This document shows, piece by piece, positions 46,920-56,500 of a stretch of 64,000 nucleotides of DNA (position 1 is its first letter; each line of letters opens with the position of its first letter). The notes under the pieces are model-generated. The model did not search any database and had not been told where the DNA came from. It worked only from the letters and a program-made list of their open reading frames with translations. The translations under genes were made by a program, and so were the position numbers. Source of the DNA: Azospirillum picis (lineage in GTDB: Bacteria; Pseudomonadota; Alphaproteobacteria; Azospirillales; Azospirillaceae); the NCBI RefSeq assembly GCF_017876115.1, contig NZ_JAGINO010000024.1, positions 62,001 through 126,000 of the forward strand. Reading direction: 5' to 3'.

Positions 46920-46970
46920 AAGGTGCAAGAACGCACTTGCGATCGCCTAGGTATCGCCGAGGAAACCCCC

Positions 46971-47336
46971 ATGCCCGTCTGCCAGCACTTCGACGTGAAC
47001 TGTCCCAGCCGCCTGCTGTTCGACCAGATCGCCGACAAGTGGTCGATGATGGTGCTCACCGTGCTGGACGCCGGGCCGATGCGATTCAACGAGATCAAGC
47101 GGCACCTGGAGGGCGTGACGCAGAAGGCGCTGACGCAATGCCTGCGGCGGCTGGAACGCAACGGCCTCATTTCCCGCCGGGTCATCATGGCCTCGCCGAT
47201 CGGGGTGGAATACGCCATCACACCGCTCGGGCGCTCGCTGCAACCGCCGTTCAAGGCGCTTTATGCCTGGATGATTGCGCATCTGGATGAGGTGGAGCAG
47301 GCGCGCCAGGCGTTCGACGCCCGCGCCGCCGAGTGA
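46971..47336 (+). CDS. HxlR-family transcriptional regulator
   Basis: Winged-helix protein of 121 residues: LFDQIADKWSMMVLTVLDAG, RFNEIKRHLEGVTQKALTQC, LRRLERNGLISRRV and PIGVEYAITPLGRSLQPP. This is a typical HxlR core. Cysteines at the extreme N-terminus (MPVCQHFDVNC) are a hallmark of members that sense quinones or other electrophiles through thiols. It is divergent from the Old Yellow Enzyme gene, its likely target. gaggaaac sits six bases before ATG. Confidence 0.9.
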   Translation: MPVCQHFDVNCPSRLLFDQIADKWSMMVLTVLDAGPMRFNEIKRHLEGVTQKALTQCLRRLERNGLISRRVIMASPIGVEYAITPLGRSLQPPFKALYAWMIAHLDEVEQARQAFDARAAE

Positions 47337-47545
47337 CCTGAGGCGCCGCCGATCTCGCCTCCACGGCCGGACGTCCCCCCACCGAAGATGGCGGGACGCG
47401 GCAGGTTGACGATGAAGCAGGAGTCGAGCCTGGGCAGCATCCCCGCCGCGACCATGCACGCCTGCTGTTCGGAGCACAGCACGATGCCCAGCGCGGCCGA
47501 ATTCTCGCGCAGATGTTCCGCCCGGCTGGCGCCGATCAGGCGTTA

Positions 47546-47791
47546 GGCGCCACCCGGACACCGAACGGCCCGGCCGGACGCTCGATCGGGGAACAGCGGA
47601 GGGCGACCGTCGGCCGGCAGGGCGGCGGTCGGGTCTTCCTGTTCCTTGAGGCGGACGACTTCGCCCGCGATCATGCCCGTCACCTCGCGGTGGGCGTCGT
47701 ATTCCGCGAACCACCGCGATCGGAGCCGTACGGGATGGTCGCCAAGTTCGAGCGCCTCTACGGAAATCGCTGGGACCTGATCGAACCCCGC
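47546..47791 (+). pseudogene. C-terminal remnant of a VOC-family gene
   Basis: The frame encodes RQGGGRVFLFLEADDF, then REPPRSEPYGMVAKFERLYG and NRWDLIEP, the conserved second half of VOC (glyoxalase/bleomycin-resistance) proteins. The first half, with its start and first metal ligand, is missing. Upstream 47337-47545 has no matching frame. I infer a truncated gene. A C-terminal half-gene still preceded by another start is less likely. Confidence 0.55.
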
Positions 47792-48248
47792 ACGTCCGAA
47801 AGATCCAAGACATCAACAAAGGCGGATCGTCCGCTTTCCACCCCGGCCGGGGTGGTGCAGGGATGCGGGAATGGCGGCGGCCTACGAATCGGCGTAGAAG
47901 CCATGGCCCTTTGATGCCTGTCCCCATCTATTCGCGGCAGCGAAGCCGCCGGCGCTCAGCCGCCGATCTTTGCCGTTTCCCAGGCACGGGCCGACCCCTG
48001 GCCCGTTTCTGAGGGGCTGCATGCACTATATCTCGATGATGCGCGGGATTTAGGGCCTCATTCTTCCTCTGAAGATGCGGGTAGCAGCGGAGCAATATGG
48101 AGCCGATGGCCGCACGGCGTCTTTACAGCCCCCGCTCGGTTTCCCATTTCACGCCTTCTTCCATGAGCCGGGACTGACGTCTTGCCTGGTTGGGCTTGAG
48201 TTGGCCCATACCGGCTCACCATCCGGCGTACCAACGAGATCGGACGCG
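47792..48248. other. intergenic region before the hybrid kinase
   Basis: No supported gene over about 450 bp. The frame running from 48075 into the kinase has a non-conserved, GC-biased beginning. A candidate AT-rich patch (gcactatatctcgatgatg) near 48025 could belong to the kinase promoter. Confidence 0.4.
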
Positions 48249-51080
48249 ATGCACGGCAGCCTTGGACCGAACGGCAGACTGGACTTCCTCTCTGGTGGGG
48301 ACGGCATGGCGTCGCTCATCCGTGCCCATGACTGGACGGCAACGCCACTCGGGGAGCCCGCCGGCTGGCCCTCCAGCCTCAAGACCCTGGTCGGGGTCAT
48401 GCTGGGGTCCATCCAGCCGATGTTCGTCACCTGGGGTCCGGACCGCACGCTGCTCTACAACGATGCTTATGCCGAAATCCTTGCCCGGAAGCATCCGGCT
48501 GCCTTGGGCCGCGACTTTCTGGAGGTCTGGCATGAAATCCGGACCGACCTGCTGCCCATCGTCGAGCAGGCCTATGGTGGTGAGCCGGTCCACATGGATG
48601 ACATCACCCTCATGATGGAACGCCGCGGCTATCTGGAGGAGGCACACTTCGCCTTTTCCTACAGGCCGGTGCGCGACGAGGCCGGAGCCATCACCGGTTT
48701 CTTCTGCCCCTGCAACGAAATCACGGGTCAGATCATGGCCGAGCGGCGGCTTGCAGCAGAGACCGAGCGGCAGCAACGGCTGTTCGAACAGGCGCCGGGC
48801 TTCGTGGCGGTGCTGGCTCAGCCGGATCACACCTTCGAGTTCGTCAACCAGGCTTACAGGCGCCTGTTCGGCGACCGTGACTTCGTCGGCAGGACCGTGC
48901 GCGAGGTCTTCCCCGAACTCGTCGGGCAAGGCTTCTTCGAGCAGCTCGACGACGTTTACACCAGCGGCAAGCGCTTCGCTGCCCATCACCAGCCGGTCCG
49001 TTTCCGGCGCTCGCCCGGTTCGATGGCGGAGGAGCGCTTCCTCGACTTCATCTACGAGCCCGTGCGGGACGAGGCCGGTCGCGTCACCGGGATCTTCTGC
49101 GAGGGCCACGATGTCACCGAGGCGCATCTGGCCCAGCCTGCCATCGACGCCAGCAACGCACGATACGGCGGCGTGCTGGCGGCGATGAGCGAGGGCTTCC
49201 TTGTTCTCGACGAGGATTACCGCGTCACCGAGATCAATGCCGAAGGCCTGCGGATCGACGGCCGACCCAAGAGCGAGATCCTGGGAAAGAGCCACTGGGA
49301 GTTGTTCCCCGCCTCGATCGGAACCCCGGTCCAGGCGGCCTACCACCGGGTCATGGCCGAGCGCGTGCCGGTGGAATTGAACCACCACTACCAGGATGCG
49401 GCGACCGGACACGACCTCTGGCTCGCGCTGCGCATCTACCCGGTGCCGGGCGGAGTGGCGGTCTTCTACCGCGACATCAGCGAGCGGGTGCGCGCCGAGG
49501 AGGCGTTGCGCCGCAGCGAGGAGCGCCTCAGGACAGCCATGGGAATCAGCACCGTCGGGGTACTGTTCTGGGGGCCGGGTTTCGGGCTCACCGAGGTGAA
49601 TGACGCGTTCCTGGCGATGACCGGCTTCAGCCGCGAGGAGGCGCTCGGCAAGACCTGGCAGGAGCTCACGCCGGAAGAGTTCTTCCCGGAGTCCTTGCGG
49701 GCGGTCGAGCAGGTGATGACGAAGGGCGAGGCCACACCTTACGAGAAGCAGTATTTCCGCAAGGACGGCTCGCGCTGGTGGGGGCTGTTCGCGCCGCGCA
49801 AGGTCGGCGACGAAGTGGTGGAGTTCGTTCTCGACGTCACCGACCGTCGCGAGGCCGAGGCAGCCCTGCGCGCCCTCAATGAGGACTTGGAAACCCGCGT
49901 GCTCCACGCGGTCGCCGAGCGTGAGAAGACCGAGGCCGCCCTGCGCCAATCGCAGAAACTCGAAGCGGTGGGGCAGCTCACGGGGGGTGTGGCTCACGAC
50001 TTCAACAACCTGCTCACCATCATCCGGTCGTCGGTTGAGTTCCTGCGCCGTCCCAATCTCCCGGAGGATCGCCGCCGCCGCTACATCGATGCGATCACCG
50101 ACACCGTGGACCGTGCTGCCAAGCTTACCGGACAGTTGCTGGCCTTTGCCCGGCGGCAGGCGCTCAAGCCCGAGGTATTCGACGTGCCTGAGCGGATCCA
50201 GGCCATCACCGACATGTTGCGCACCATCGTCGGAGGCCGCATCCAGATCGTAATCGACGCCACATGCCTTCGGTGCTTTGCCGAAGCGGATGTCGTCCAG
50301 TTCGAAACGGCTGTCGTGAACATGGTGGTGAACGCCCGTGATGCCATGAATGGCGAGGGGATCCTGACGGTTCATGTCAATCCCCAGGCGCAGATGCCGC
50401 CGATCCGCGGGCATGCCGGCGGCTCCGGCAAATTCGTGGCGCTGTCCATCGGCGATACCGGGTCGGGCGTCCCGGCGGATCGGCTCGGCCAGATTTTCGA
50501 ACCGTTCTTCACGGCAAAGGAAATCGGCAAGGGCACGGGATTGGGCCTGAGCCAGGTTTACGGCTTTGCCAAACAGTCCGGGGGCGACGTCGCCGTTGCG
50601 AGCGAACTCGGGAAAGGCACGACCTTTACCCTCTACCTGCCGATGGTCGAGCGGGACGTCGAACCGGGCGGCGCCCCGGACCACTGCCGTGATGCCGGGC
50701 AGGACGAGGATGGCGGTGGACGGCGCGTGCTGGTGGTCGAGGACAACATCGAGGTGGGGCGTTTCTCGACACAGCTTCTCCAGGACCTCGGCTATGAACC
50801 GACCTGGGCGGCGAATGCGCGCGAGGCCCTCACACTCCTTGATAAGGATGCTGCTCGCTTCGACGTGGTATTCTCGGACGTCGTAATGCCTGGGATGAAT
50901 GGCATTGAGCTGGGACGGGAGATACGGCAGCGCTTTCCAGGTCTCCCGGTGGTGCTGACCTCCGGCTACAGCCATGTCTTGGCCGAAGAGGGGCGGCACG
51001 GCTTCGAACTGCTGCAAAAGCCCTACGCCGTTGACGATGTATCGCGTGTGCTCCGCCGATTGACACGACGGCGTATGTAG
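48249..51080 (+). CDS. multi-PAS hybrid sensor histidine kinase
   Basis: About 943 residues, soluble, no clear membrane segment. Domain order is an N-terminal PAS-like region (FVTWGPDRTLLYNDAYAEIL), two further PAS units (FEFVNQAYRRLFGDRDFVGR and VLDEDYRVTEINAEGLRIDG), a fourth (EVNDAFLAMTGFSREEALGK), a coiled linker, HisKA with H583 (GGVAHDFNNLLT), HATPase_c (NMVVNARDAMN, DTGSGVP, GKGTGLGLSQVYG) and a C-terminal receiver with D877 (FSDVVMPGMNG). It therefore autophosphorylates and passes phosphate to its own receiver. A separate response regulator is not adjacent. ATG 48249 is preferred to 48075, because residues between them are not conserved-looking. Confidence 0.88.
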   Translation: MHGSLGPNGRLDFLSGGDGMASLIRAHDWTATPLGEPAGWPSSLKTLVGVMLGSIQPMFVTWGPDRTLLYNDAYAEILARKHPAALGRDFLEVWHEIRTDLLPIVEQAYGGEPVHMDDITLMMERRGYLEEAHFAFSYRPVRDEAGAITGFFCPCNEITGQIMAERRLAAETERQQRLFEQAPGFVAVLAQPDHTFEFVNQAYRRLFGDRDFVGRTVREVFPELVGQGFFEQLDDVYTSGKRFAAHHQPVRFRRSPGSMAEERFLDFIYEPVRDEAGRVTGIFCEGHDVTEAHLAQPAIDASNARYGGVLAAMSEGFLVLDEDYRVTEINAEGLRIDGRPKSEILGKSHWELFPASIGTPVQAAYHRVMAERVPVELNHHYQDAATGHDLWLALRIYPVPGGVAVFYRDISERVRAEEALRRSEERLRTAMGISTVGVLFWGPGFGLTEVNDAFLAMTGFSREEALGKTWQELTPEEFFPESLRAVEQVMTKGEATPYEKQYFRKDGSRWWGLFAPRKVGDEVVEFVLDVTDRREAEAALRALNEDLETRVLHAVAEREKTEAALRQSQKLEAVGQLTGGVAHDFNNLLTIIRSSVEFLRRPNLPEDRRRRYIDAITDTVDRAAKLTGQLLAFARRQALKPEVFDVPERIQAITDMLRTIVGGRIQIVIDATCLRCFAEADVVQFETAVVNMVVNARDAMNGEGILTVHVNPQAQMPPIRGHAGGSGKFVALSIGDTGSGVPADRLGQIFEPFFTAKEIGKGTGLGLSQVYGFAKQSGGDVAVASELGKGTTFTLYLPMVERDVEPGGAPDHCRDAGQDEDGGGRRVLVVEDNIEVGRFSTQLLQDLGYEPTWAANAREALTLLDKDAARFDVVFSDVVMPGMNGIELGREIRQRFPGLPVVLTSGYSHVLAEEGRHGFELLQKPYAVDDVSRVLRRLTRRRM

Positions 51081-51459
51081 CAGCAACGGCTGGAGATCAT
51101 CGGCGACACCATCTGGGCGGCCGACGGGTTTGGTTCTGCTTGTGGACGATCTTGGGGGCACTTGCTCCCGAGAGCTTTCATTGAACGTGCTTGGTGTCAA
51201 ACAGCCGCTTTCCCCGCAATGCAATGGGCACTCTCGCGAGAACGACAGCTTGGTTCATGAGTTCTGTCTACGGCTTCTCTGGCGCTCTCCTGACCCGCTG
51301 GCCTCCCAAACGGCACCGCTTTGCGCACTCCTCTTGCACTTGCGTCACTTCTCTCGGCCGCCTCAAGCTCCAGCCTTCGGTGCTTTTTAAAACCAGGCAT
51401 TGCGGCCGATTCCATCCTATAATAGGAATTATAACCTCATTCCAGCCGCGGAGGTTTCT
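51081..51459. promoter_or_regulatory. intergenic region with tataat and dyad before the HTH gene
   Basis: No gene seen. tataat at 51418-51423 forms the core of the short dyad tcctat-a-atagga (51415-51427), about 35 bp before the next ATG. It could be a -10 box overlapped by an operator. No good -35 lies at 17 bp. Confidence 0.4.
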
Positions 51460-52254
51460 ATGTCCCCCGATTGCCTTCATCCCGCCGGCCAGGCCGCCAC
51501 CCCGCCCGCCGGCAGCTTTCCGCATTGGGCCGATGAGCCGCCGGTGCCGCCCGAAGGGTCGCTGGTTCCTGGCTCGCGCTTCCATGAGGAACAGTGGGTC
51601 ATGGCCGCCGGGATGCTGGCTCGCGGGGCTTCCTTTCTCGCCGTGTCACGCTCCATGGGCTGCAGCCGCACCACCTTGTGGCGGGCCTATTACGGCTCGC
51701 AGGCATTCCGGCATCGCGTCTGGTGGGAACGGCAGGCCTTGAACCGGGAAGCCGATCTGCGGCTGGCCTCGCTGCGCGCCCTGGTGGCCGAGCAGGTCGA
51801 ACGGCTGGTGTCGGCCGGCGACCCGGCCACGGTGCGCTGGCTGGCCGACAAGCTCGGGCTCTTCGCACTCCCCGACGGGCGCGACGCTTCCGCGGCGTCC
51901 CCGATGCCCTCGCCGGTTCCACCCGCCCGCGACCGGGACGCCATCCCCGCCCCCATCCCCGGCCCCATCCCGGAAACGCCGGCCGCCGCTGCCGACATCG
52001 CCGCCGCCGTCGTTGCAGCAGCCGCTGCCGAAACCGCCTTCCTCGACGACGAGGACGACATCCCCGGCGCCCTGCGCGAGCGCAACCCGCCCGATCCGCG
52101 GGTCATCGCCGCCATCCTCGCCCGGCCGGAGGCCGAGGGGCCGAAGGGGGTCTTTCCCTGGACCCACAACCCGGACGACCTCTTCCCCAGCCTCGGCTCG
52201 GCGGGGGAGCGCAGGGGCGGGCAGGGGGCGTTCGGCCGGTCCGGCTGGCGATAG
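51460..52254 (+). CDS. orphan helix-turn-helix protein with Ala/Pro-rich tail
   Basis: Protein of about 264 residues, not recognised by name. The N-terminal third has a probable helix-turn-helix (MLARGASFLAVSRSMGCSRT then TLWRAYYGSQ), followed by a helical region (ADLRLASLRALVAEQVERLV, VRWLADKLGLF). The middle is Ala/Pro-rich and disordered, and the end contains FPWTHNPDDLFPSLG. It is preceded by an excellent gcggaggttt site. Similar N-terminal domains occur in small-terminase-like or regulatory proteins, but the rest of a phage operon is absent. Confidence 0.6.
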   Translation: MSPDCLHPAGQAATPPAGSFPHWADEPPVPPEGSLVPGSRFHEEQWVMAAGMLARGASFLAVSRSMGCSRTTLWRAYYGSQAFRHRVWWERQALNREADLRLASLRALVAEQVERLVSAGDPATVRWLADKLGLFALPDGRDASAASPMPSPVPPARDRDAIPAPIPGPIPETPAAAADIAAAVVAAAAAETAFLDDEDDIPGALRERNPPDPRVIAAILARPEAEGPKGVFPWTHNPDDLFPSLGSAGERRGGQGAFGRSGWR

Positions 52255-52393
52255 CCGCCGCTCCCGCGGGTGAACGGTGAACAGGGGGCCGGCGATGGTT
52301 CACACGGTTTCAAACGTTCCATCCCATCCACCGCCTGCCGGCCGGCCCCAGGGCGTCACGGCAGCGCGACCGGCGCCGCTCCCGCCCCGCCGC

Positions 52394-53251
52394 CTATTTG
52401 TCGCCGTTCGACCGGGCCTTCTCCCGGCCCTGGCCGGTGTCCGGGTCGACGCCCAGCACCTCCGCGGCGATCCGGGCGACGTTGCCGTCGATCGGCGGCG
52501 GCGCGACGTTCACCCCGGCCTTCAGCGCGCCGGTCACGATCTCCAGCACCCGCAGGCGGGCGAACCACTTGGAATTGGCCGGCACCGCATGCCAGGGGGC
52601 GGCGGCGGTGGAGGTCTTGTCGAACATCGACTCCGCGGCATCGACATAATCGTCCCATTTGGCGCGGTTGCGCAGGTCCTCCTCCGTCAGCTTCCAGCGC
52701 TTGTAGGGGTTCTTCATGCGCTCGCGGAAACGCTCCAGTTGCTCTTCCGGCGTGATGTGCAGGAACAGCTTGATGATGCGCACGCCGTCGTCGGTCAGCA
52801 GCCGCTCGAACTCGTTGATCTCGTCATAGGCGCGCTTCCACTGCTCCTTGCTCGCCAGCTTCTCCACCCGCTCGACCAGCACGCGGCCGTACCAGGAGCG
52901 GTCGAAGATGGCGAAGGTGCCGACGGCCGGCAGCTTGGTCCAGAAGCGGTAGAGGTAATGCTTGCCCTGGTCCTCGGCGCTGGGGGCGGAGATCGGCCAG
53001 ACATGGAAGCCGCGGGGGTCGAGCGGCTCGGTCATGCGGCGGATGGCGCCGCCCTTGCCGGCGGCGTCCCAGCCCTCGAACACCACGATCGCCCGGCGCT
53101 TCTCGTGCCAGTAGGTCTGCTGGATGTGCAGCAGCTCCTTCTGCAGCTTGCCGAGCCGGCGGTCATAGTCCTCGGCCGTGTCGATCCGCGAATCGTCCTG
53201 GTCAAGCTTGCCCAGGCGGATCTTTGGGGGTTTGCCGGACTTGTCGGCCAT
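52394..53251 (-). CDS. ppk2: polyphosphate kinase 2 family protein
   Basis: PPK2 of 285 residues, which uses polyphosphate to phosphorylate nucleotides (or the reverse). Hallmarks are VVFEGWDAAGKGGAIRRMTE (Walker A), FDRSWYGRVLVERVE (lid/Walker B region) and KLFLHITPEEQLERFRERM. RWKLTEEDLRNRAKWDDY is also typical. Class I-like by length. It is divergent from the GlgE fusion gene with a 310-bp G-rich region between them. Confidence 0.93.
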   Translation of the reverse strand: MADKSGKPPKIRLGKLDQDDSRIDTAEDYDRRLGKLQKELLHIQQTYWHEKRRAIVVFEGWDAAGKGGAIRRMTEPLDPRGFHVWPISAPSAEDQGKHYLYRFWTKLPAVGTFAIFDRSWYGRVLVERVEKLASKEQWKRAYDEINEFERLLTDDGVRIIKLFLHITPEEQLERFRERMKNPYKRWKLTEEDLRNRAKWDDYVDAAESMFDKTSTAAAPWHAVPANSKWFARLRVLEIVTGALKAGVNVAPPPIDGNVARIAAEVLGVDPDTGQGREKARSNGDK

Positions 53252-53561
53252 GCGGGCGGTTCCTTCGTCGTGGTGGGGATGGGTGTGGGGGGGAGCGGAA
53301 AGGGGAGGCGAGAGCGAATGGGTGGGTGGGTTGCCGGTTGTGGGCGGAACCTTCGCCGCTCCACCGGGTTTGTGCGGCGGGGGCGTGGCGCCCGACGCGG
53401 CCGGCGTCCCCTGATGAAACGGCGTCGATATCCAACCAGCGATCCCACAACGGGGACGGGCGGGCTGTCAACGGTGGAAGCCGCGGAATTGGGCACCCAT
53501 CTAGCGGGACAACCAGCCGCGGCTTCGGACACGGAGAACCAGCGCCAAGGAAGGGGGTTCC
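53252..53561. promoter_or_regulatory. G-rich divergent promoter region of ppk2 and the GlgE fusion gene
   Basis: The 310 bp between the two starts hold G-runs on the plus strand. The best is 53275-53293 (gggg-at-ggg-tgt-ggggggg), which satisfies a four-tract G-quadruplex pattern. A second set, gggtgggtggg, lies at about 53319-53330. aaggaaggggg before 53562 is the GlgE ribosome site. No standard -35/-10 pair is obvious. Confidence 0.5.
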
Positions 53562-56500
53562 ATGAGCATCGTCGGACCGCGCATCTATAACCTGTTTCCG
53601 ACCCTGGTCGGGCCCGTCCGTGACTGGGCGGCCCACCTGCCGCGGATCCAGGGGATGGGATTCGACTGGATTTTCCTGAACCCGATCCACCAGCCGGGCT
53701 TCTCCGGCAGCCTCTATGCCGTCAAGGATCCCTACCGGCTGCACGACGCCCTGCGCGGCGGCGCGCAGGAAGGCGATGACGAGCTGCTGCGCCGCTTCAT
53801 CGACGAGGCCGGGCGCCACGGGCAGTCGGTGATGATGGATTTCGTCATCAACCACACCTCGCGCGACGCCCTGCTGGTCGACCAGCATCCGGACTGGTAC
53901 AAGCGCGGCCCCGACGGCGACCTGCACCGTCCCGGCGCCGTCGACCCCGCCAACACCGCCAACGTCACGGTGTGGGGCGACCTCGCCTCGCTCGACTACG
54001 ACCGGGCGGACTCGCGCGCCGGGCTGATCGGCTACTGGACCGACTACCTGAACCACTATATCGGGCTCGGGGTGAAGGGCTTCCGCTGCGACGCCGCCTA
54101 TCAGGTCCCGGCCGAGGTGTGGAAGAGCCTGATCGACGCCGCCCGCGCCCGCAATCCCGAGGTCACCTTCTTCGCCGAAACCCTCGGCTGCACCGTGGAA
54201 CAGGTGCGCGAGCTGTGCGGCGCCGGCTTCGACTTCCTGTTCAACAGCGCCAAATGGTGGGACTTCAAGGCCGACTGGCTGCTCGACCAGTATGAGGATT
54301 TCCGCTGGATCGCGCCGTCGGTCTCCTTCCCGGAAAGCCACGACACCGACCGGCTGGCGGCGGAGGTCGGCAGCCAGGATTCGGTGCGGCTCGCCGCCCA
54401 GCTCAAGATGCATTACCTGTTCGCCGCCAGCTTCTCCACCGGCGTGATGATGCCGGTCGGCTTCGAGTACGGCTTCACCCGCAAGCTCGACGTGGTGCGG
54501 ATGAGCCCGGCCGACTGGGAGCCGGCCAAGCTCGACCTCACCGGCTTCATCGGCGCCGTCAACGCCATGAAGGCCGCCACCCCGGCGCTGAACGTCGAGG
54601 GGCCGCAGCGCCGCGTCACCTCGCCGAACAGCCCGGTGCTCGGCCTGATCCGCCGGGTCGACGGCGCCGCGCTCGACCAGCCCGACGGCTGCGCCATCCT
54701 GCTGCTGAACCCCGACGAGAACCGTCCGCAGGATGTCGACGTCGGCCCGGTGCTGGCCGCCACCGGCGGCACCTTCGAGGCGTTCGAGGACGTGACGCCG
54801 GAGGCCGAGCCGCTGCCGCTGGAACCCGGCGCGCCGATGACCCTGCGCCCGATGGAGCTGCGCGTCTTCCGTGCCCGCGCGGCGCAGAGCCGGCCGGTCG
54901 AGCTGCACGACGTCGAAGAGCGGGAGTGGATGGACTCCATCGCCGCCGGCCGCATGACCATCGAGAACGTCTACCCCGAACTCGACGGCGGCCGCTTCGC
55001 CATCAAGCGCGCGGTCGGCGACGTGATGGAGGTGTGGGCCGACATCTACACCGACGGCACCTTCGTGCTCGCCGCCTCGGTCATGTACAAGGCGGACGGC
55101 GACGAGGAGTGGCGCGAGGCGCCGATGCGCCTCCACGAGAACGACCGCTGGGTCGGGCGGGTGCCGCTGACCCGCAACGCCCGCTACACCTACAGCATCG
55201 AGGCCTGGCGCGACGTCTGGGAAAGCTGGCGCGCCGACTTCAAGAAGAAGGTCGACGTCGGCATGACCGTCGACCTGGAGCTGGTGGAAGGCCGCCGCTT
55301 CGTCGAGCAGGCGCTCGACCTGAACCATGGTGACGGCCGCGCCGCGCTGGGGGCGGTGATCGAGCGCATGCAGGCGCTGTCCGGCCGCGAGGCGATCGAC
55401 TATGCGCTGTCGGACGAGCCGCGCCGCGTCATGGCGCTCTACGGCGAGCGCCAGTACAAGTCGCGCTATGTCCGCGAACTGGAGGTCTATGTCGACCGCA
55501 CCGCCGGCGCCTATTCCGCCTGGTTCGAGATCTTCCCGCGCTCGGCCTCGCCGGACCCGTCGCGGCCCGGCACCTTCGACGATGTGGTCAACCTGCTGCC
55601 CATGGTGCGCGACATGGGCTTCGACGTGCTCTATTTCCCGCCGATCCACCCGATCGGCCGCGCCTTCCGCAAGGGCAGGAACAACACGCTGAACCCCGGT
55701 CCCGACGATCCCGGCGTGCCCTACGCCATCGGCGCCGAGGAGGGCGGGCACGATGCCATCGATCCGATGATCGGCGATTTCGACAGCTTCCGCCGGCTGG
55801 TGCGCGAGGCCAAGCGCCACGGGCTGGAGATCGCGCTCGACTTCGCGGTCCAGTGCTCGCCCGACCATCCCTGGGTGAAGGAGCATCCGCACTGGTTCTA
55901 CTGGCGGCCCGACGGCACCATCCGCTATGCCGAGAATCCGCCGAAGAAGTACCAGGACATCGTCAACGTCAGCTTCTACCGCCAGTCCTACCCGGACCTG
56001 TGGTACGCGCTGCGCGACGTCGTGCTGCTGTGGTGCCGGGAAGGCGTGCGCATCTTCCGCGTCGACAATCCGCACACCAAGCCCTTCCCCTTCTGGGAAT
56101 GGATGATCCGCGAGGTGCAGGACCGCTACCCCGACGCGCTGTTCCTGGCCGAGGCCTTCACCCGGCCCAAGCTGATGAAGCGTTTGGCCAAGGTCGGCTT
56201 CACCCAGTCCTACAGCTACTTCACCTGGCGCACCACCAAGCCGGAGCTGACCGAGTATCTCACCGAGCTGACGCAGGGTGAATCCAGGGAGTACATGCGC
56301 CCCAACTTCTTCGCCAACACCCCCGACATCCTGCCGCCGATCCTCACCCATGGCGGCCGGCCGGCCCACATGATGCGGGCGGCGCTGGCGGCGACGCTGG
56401 CCGGCGTCTACGGCCTCTACGGCCCCTATCTGCTGTGCGAGGCCGAGGCCTATCCCGGCAAGGAAGAATACAACCACTCGGAGAAGTACGAGATCCGGCA

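Noticed and set aside
51460-52254. Small terminase subunit of a prophage
   Set aside because: No large terminase, portal or other phage gene is present, so only a helix-turn-helix protein is supported.
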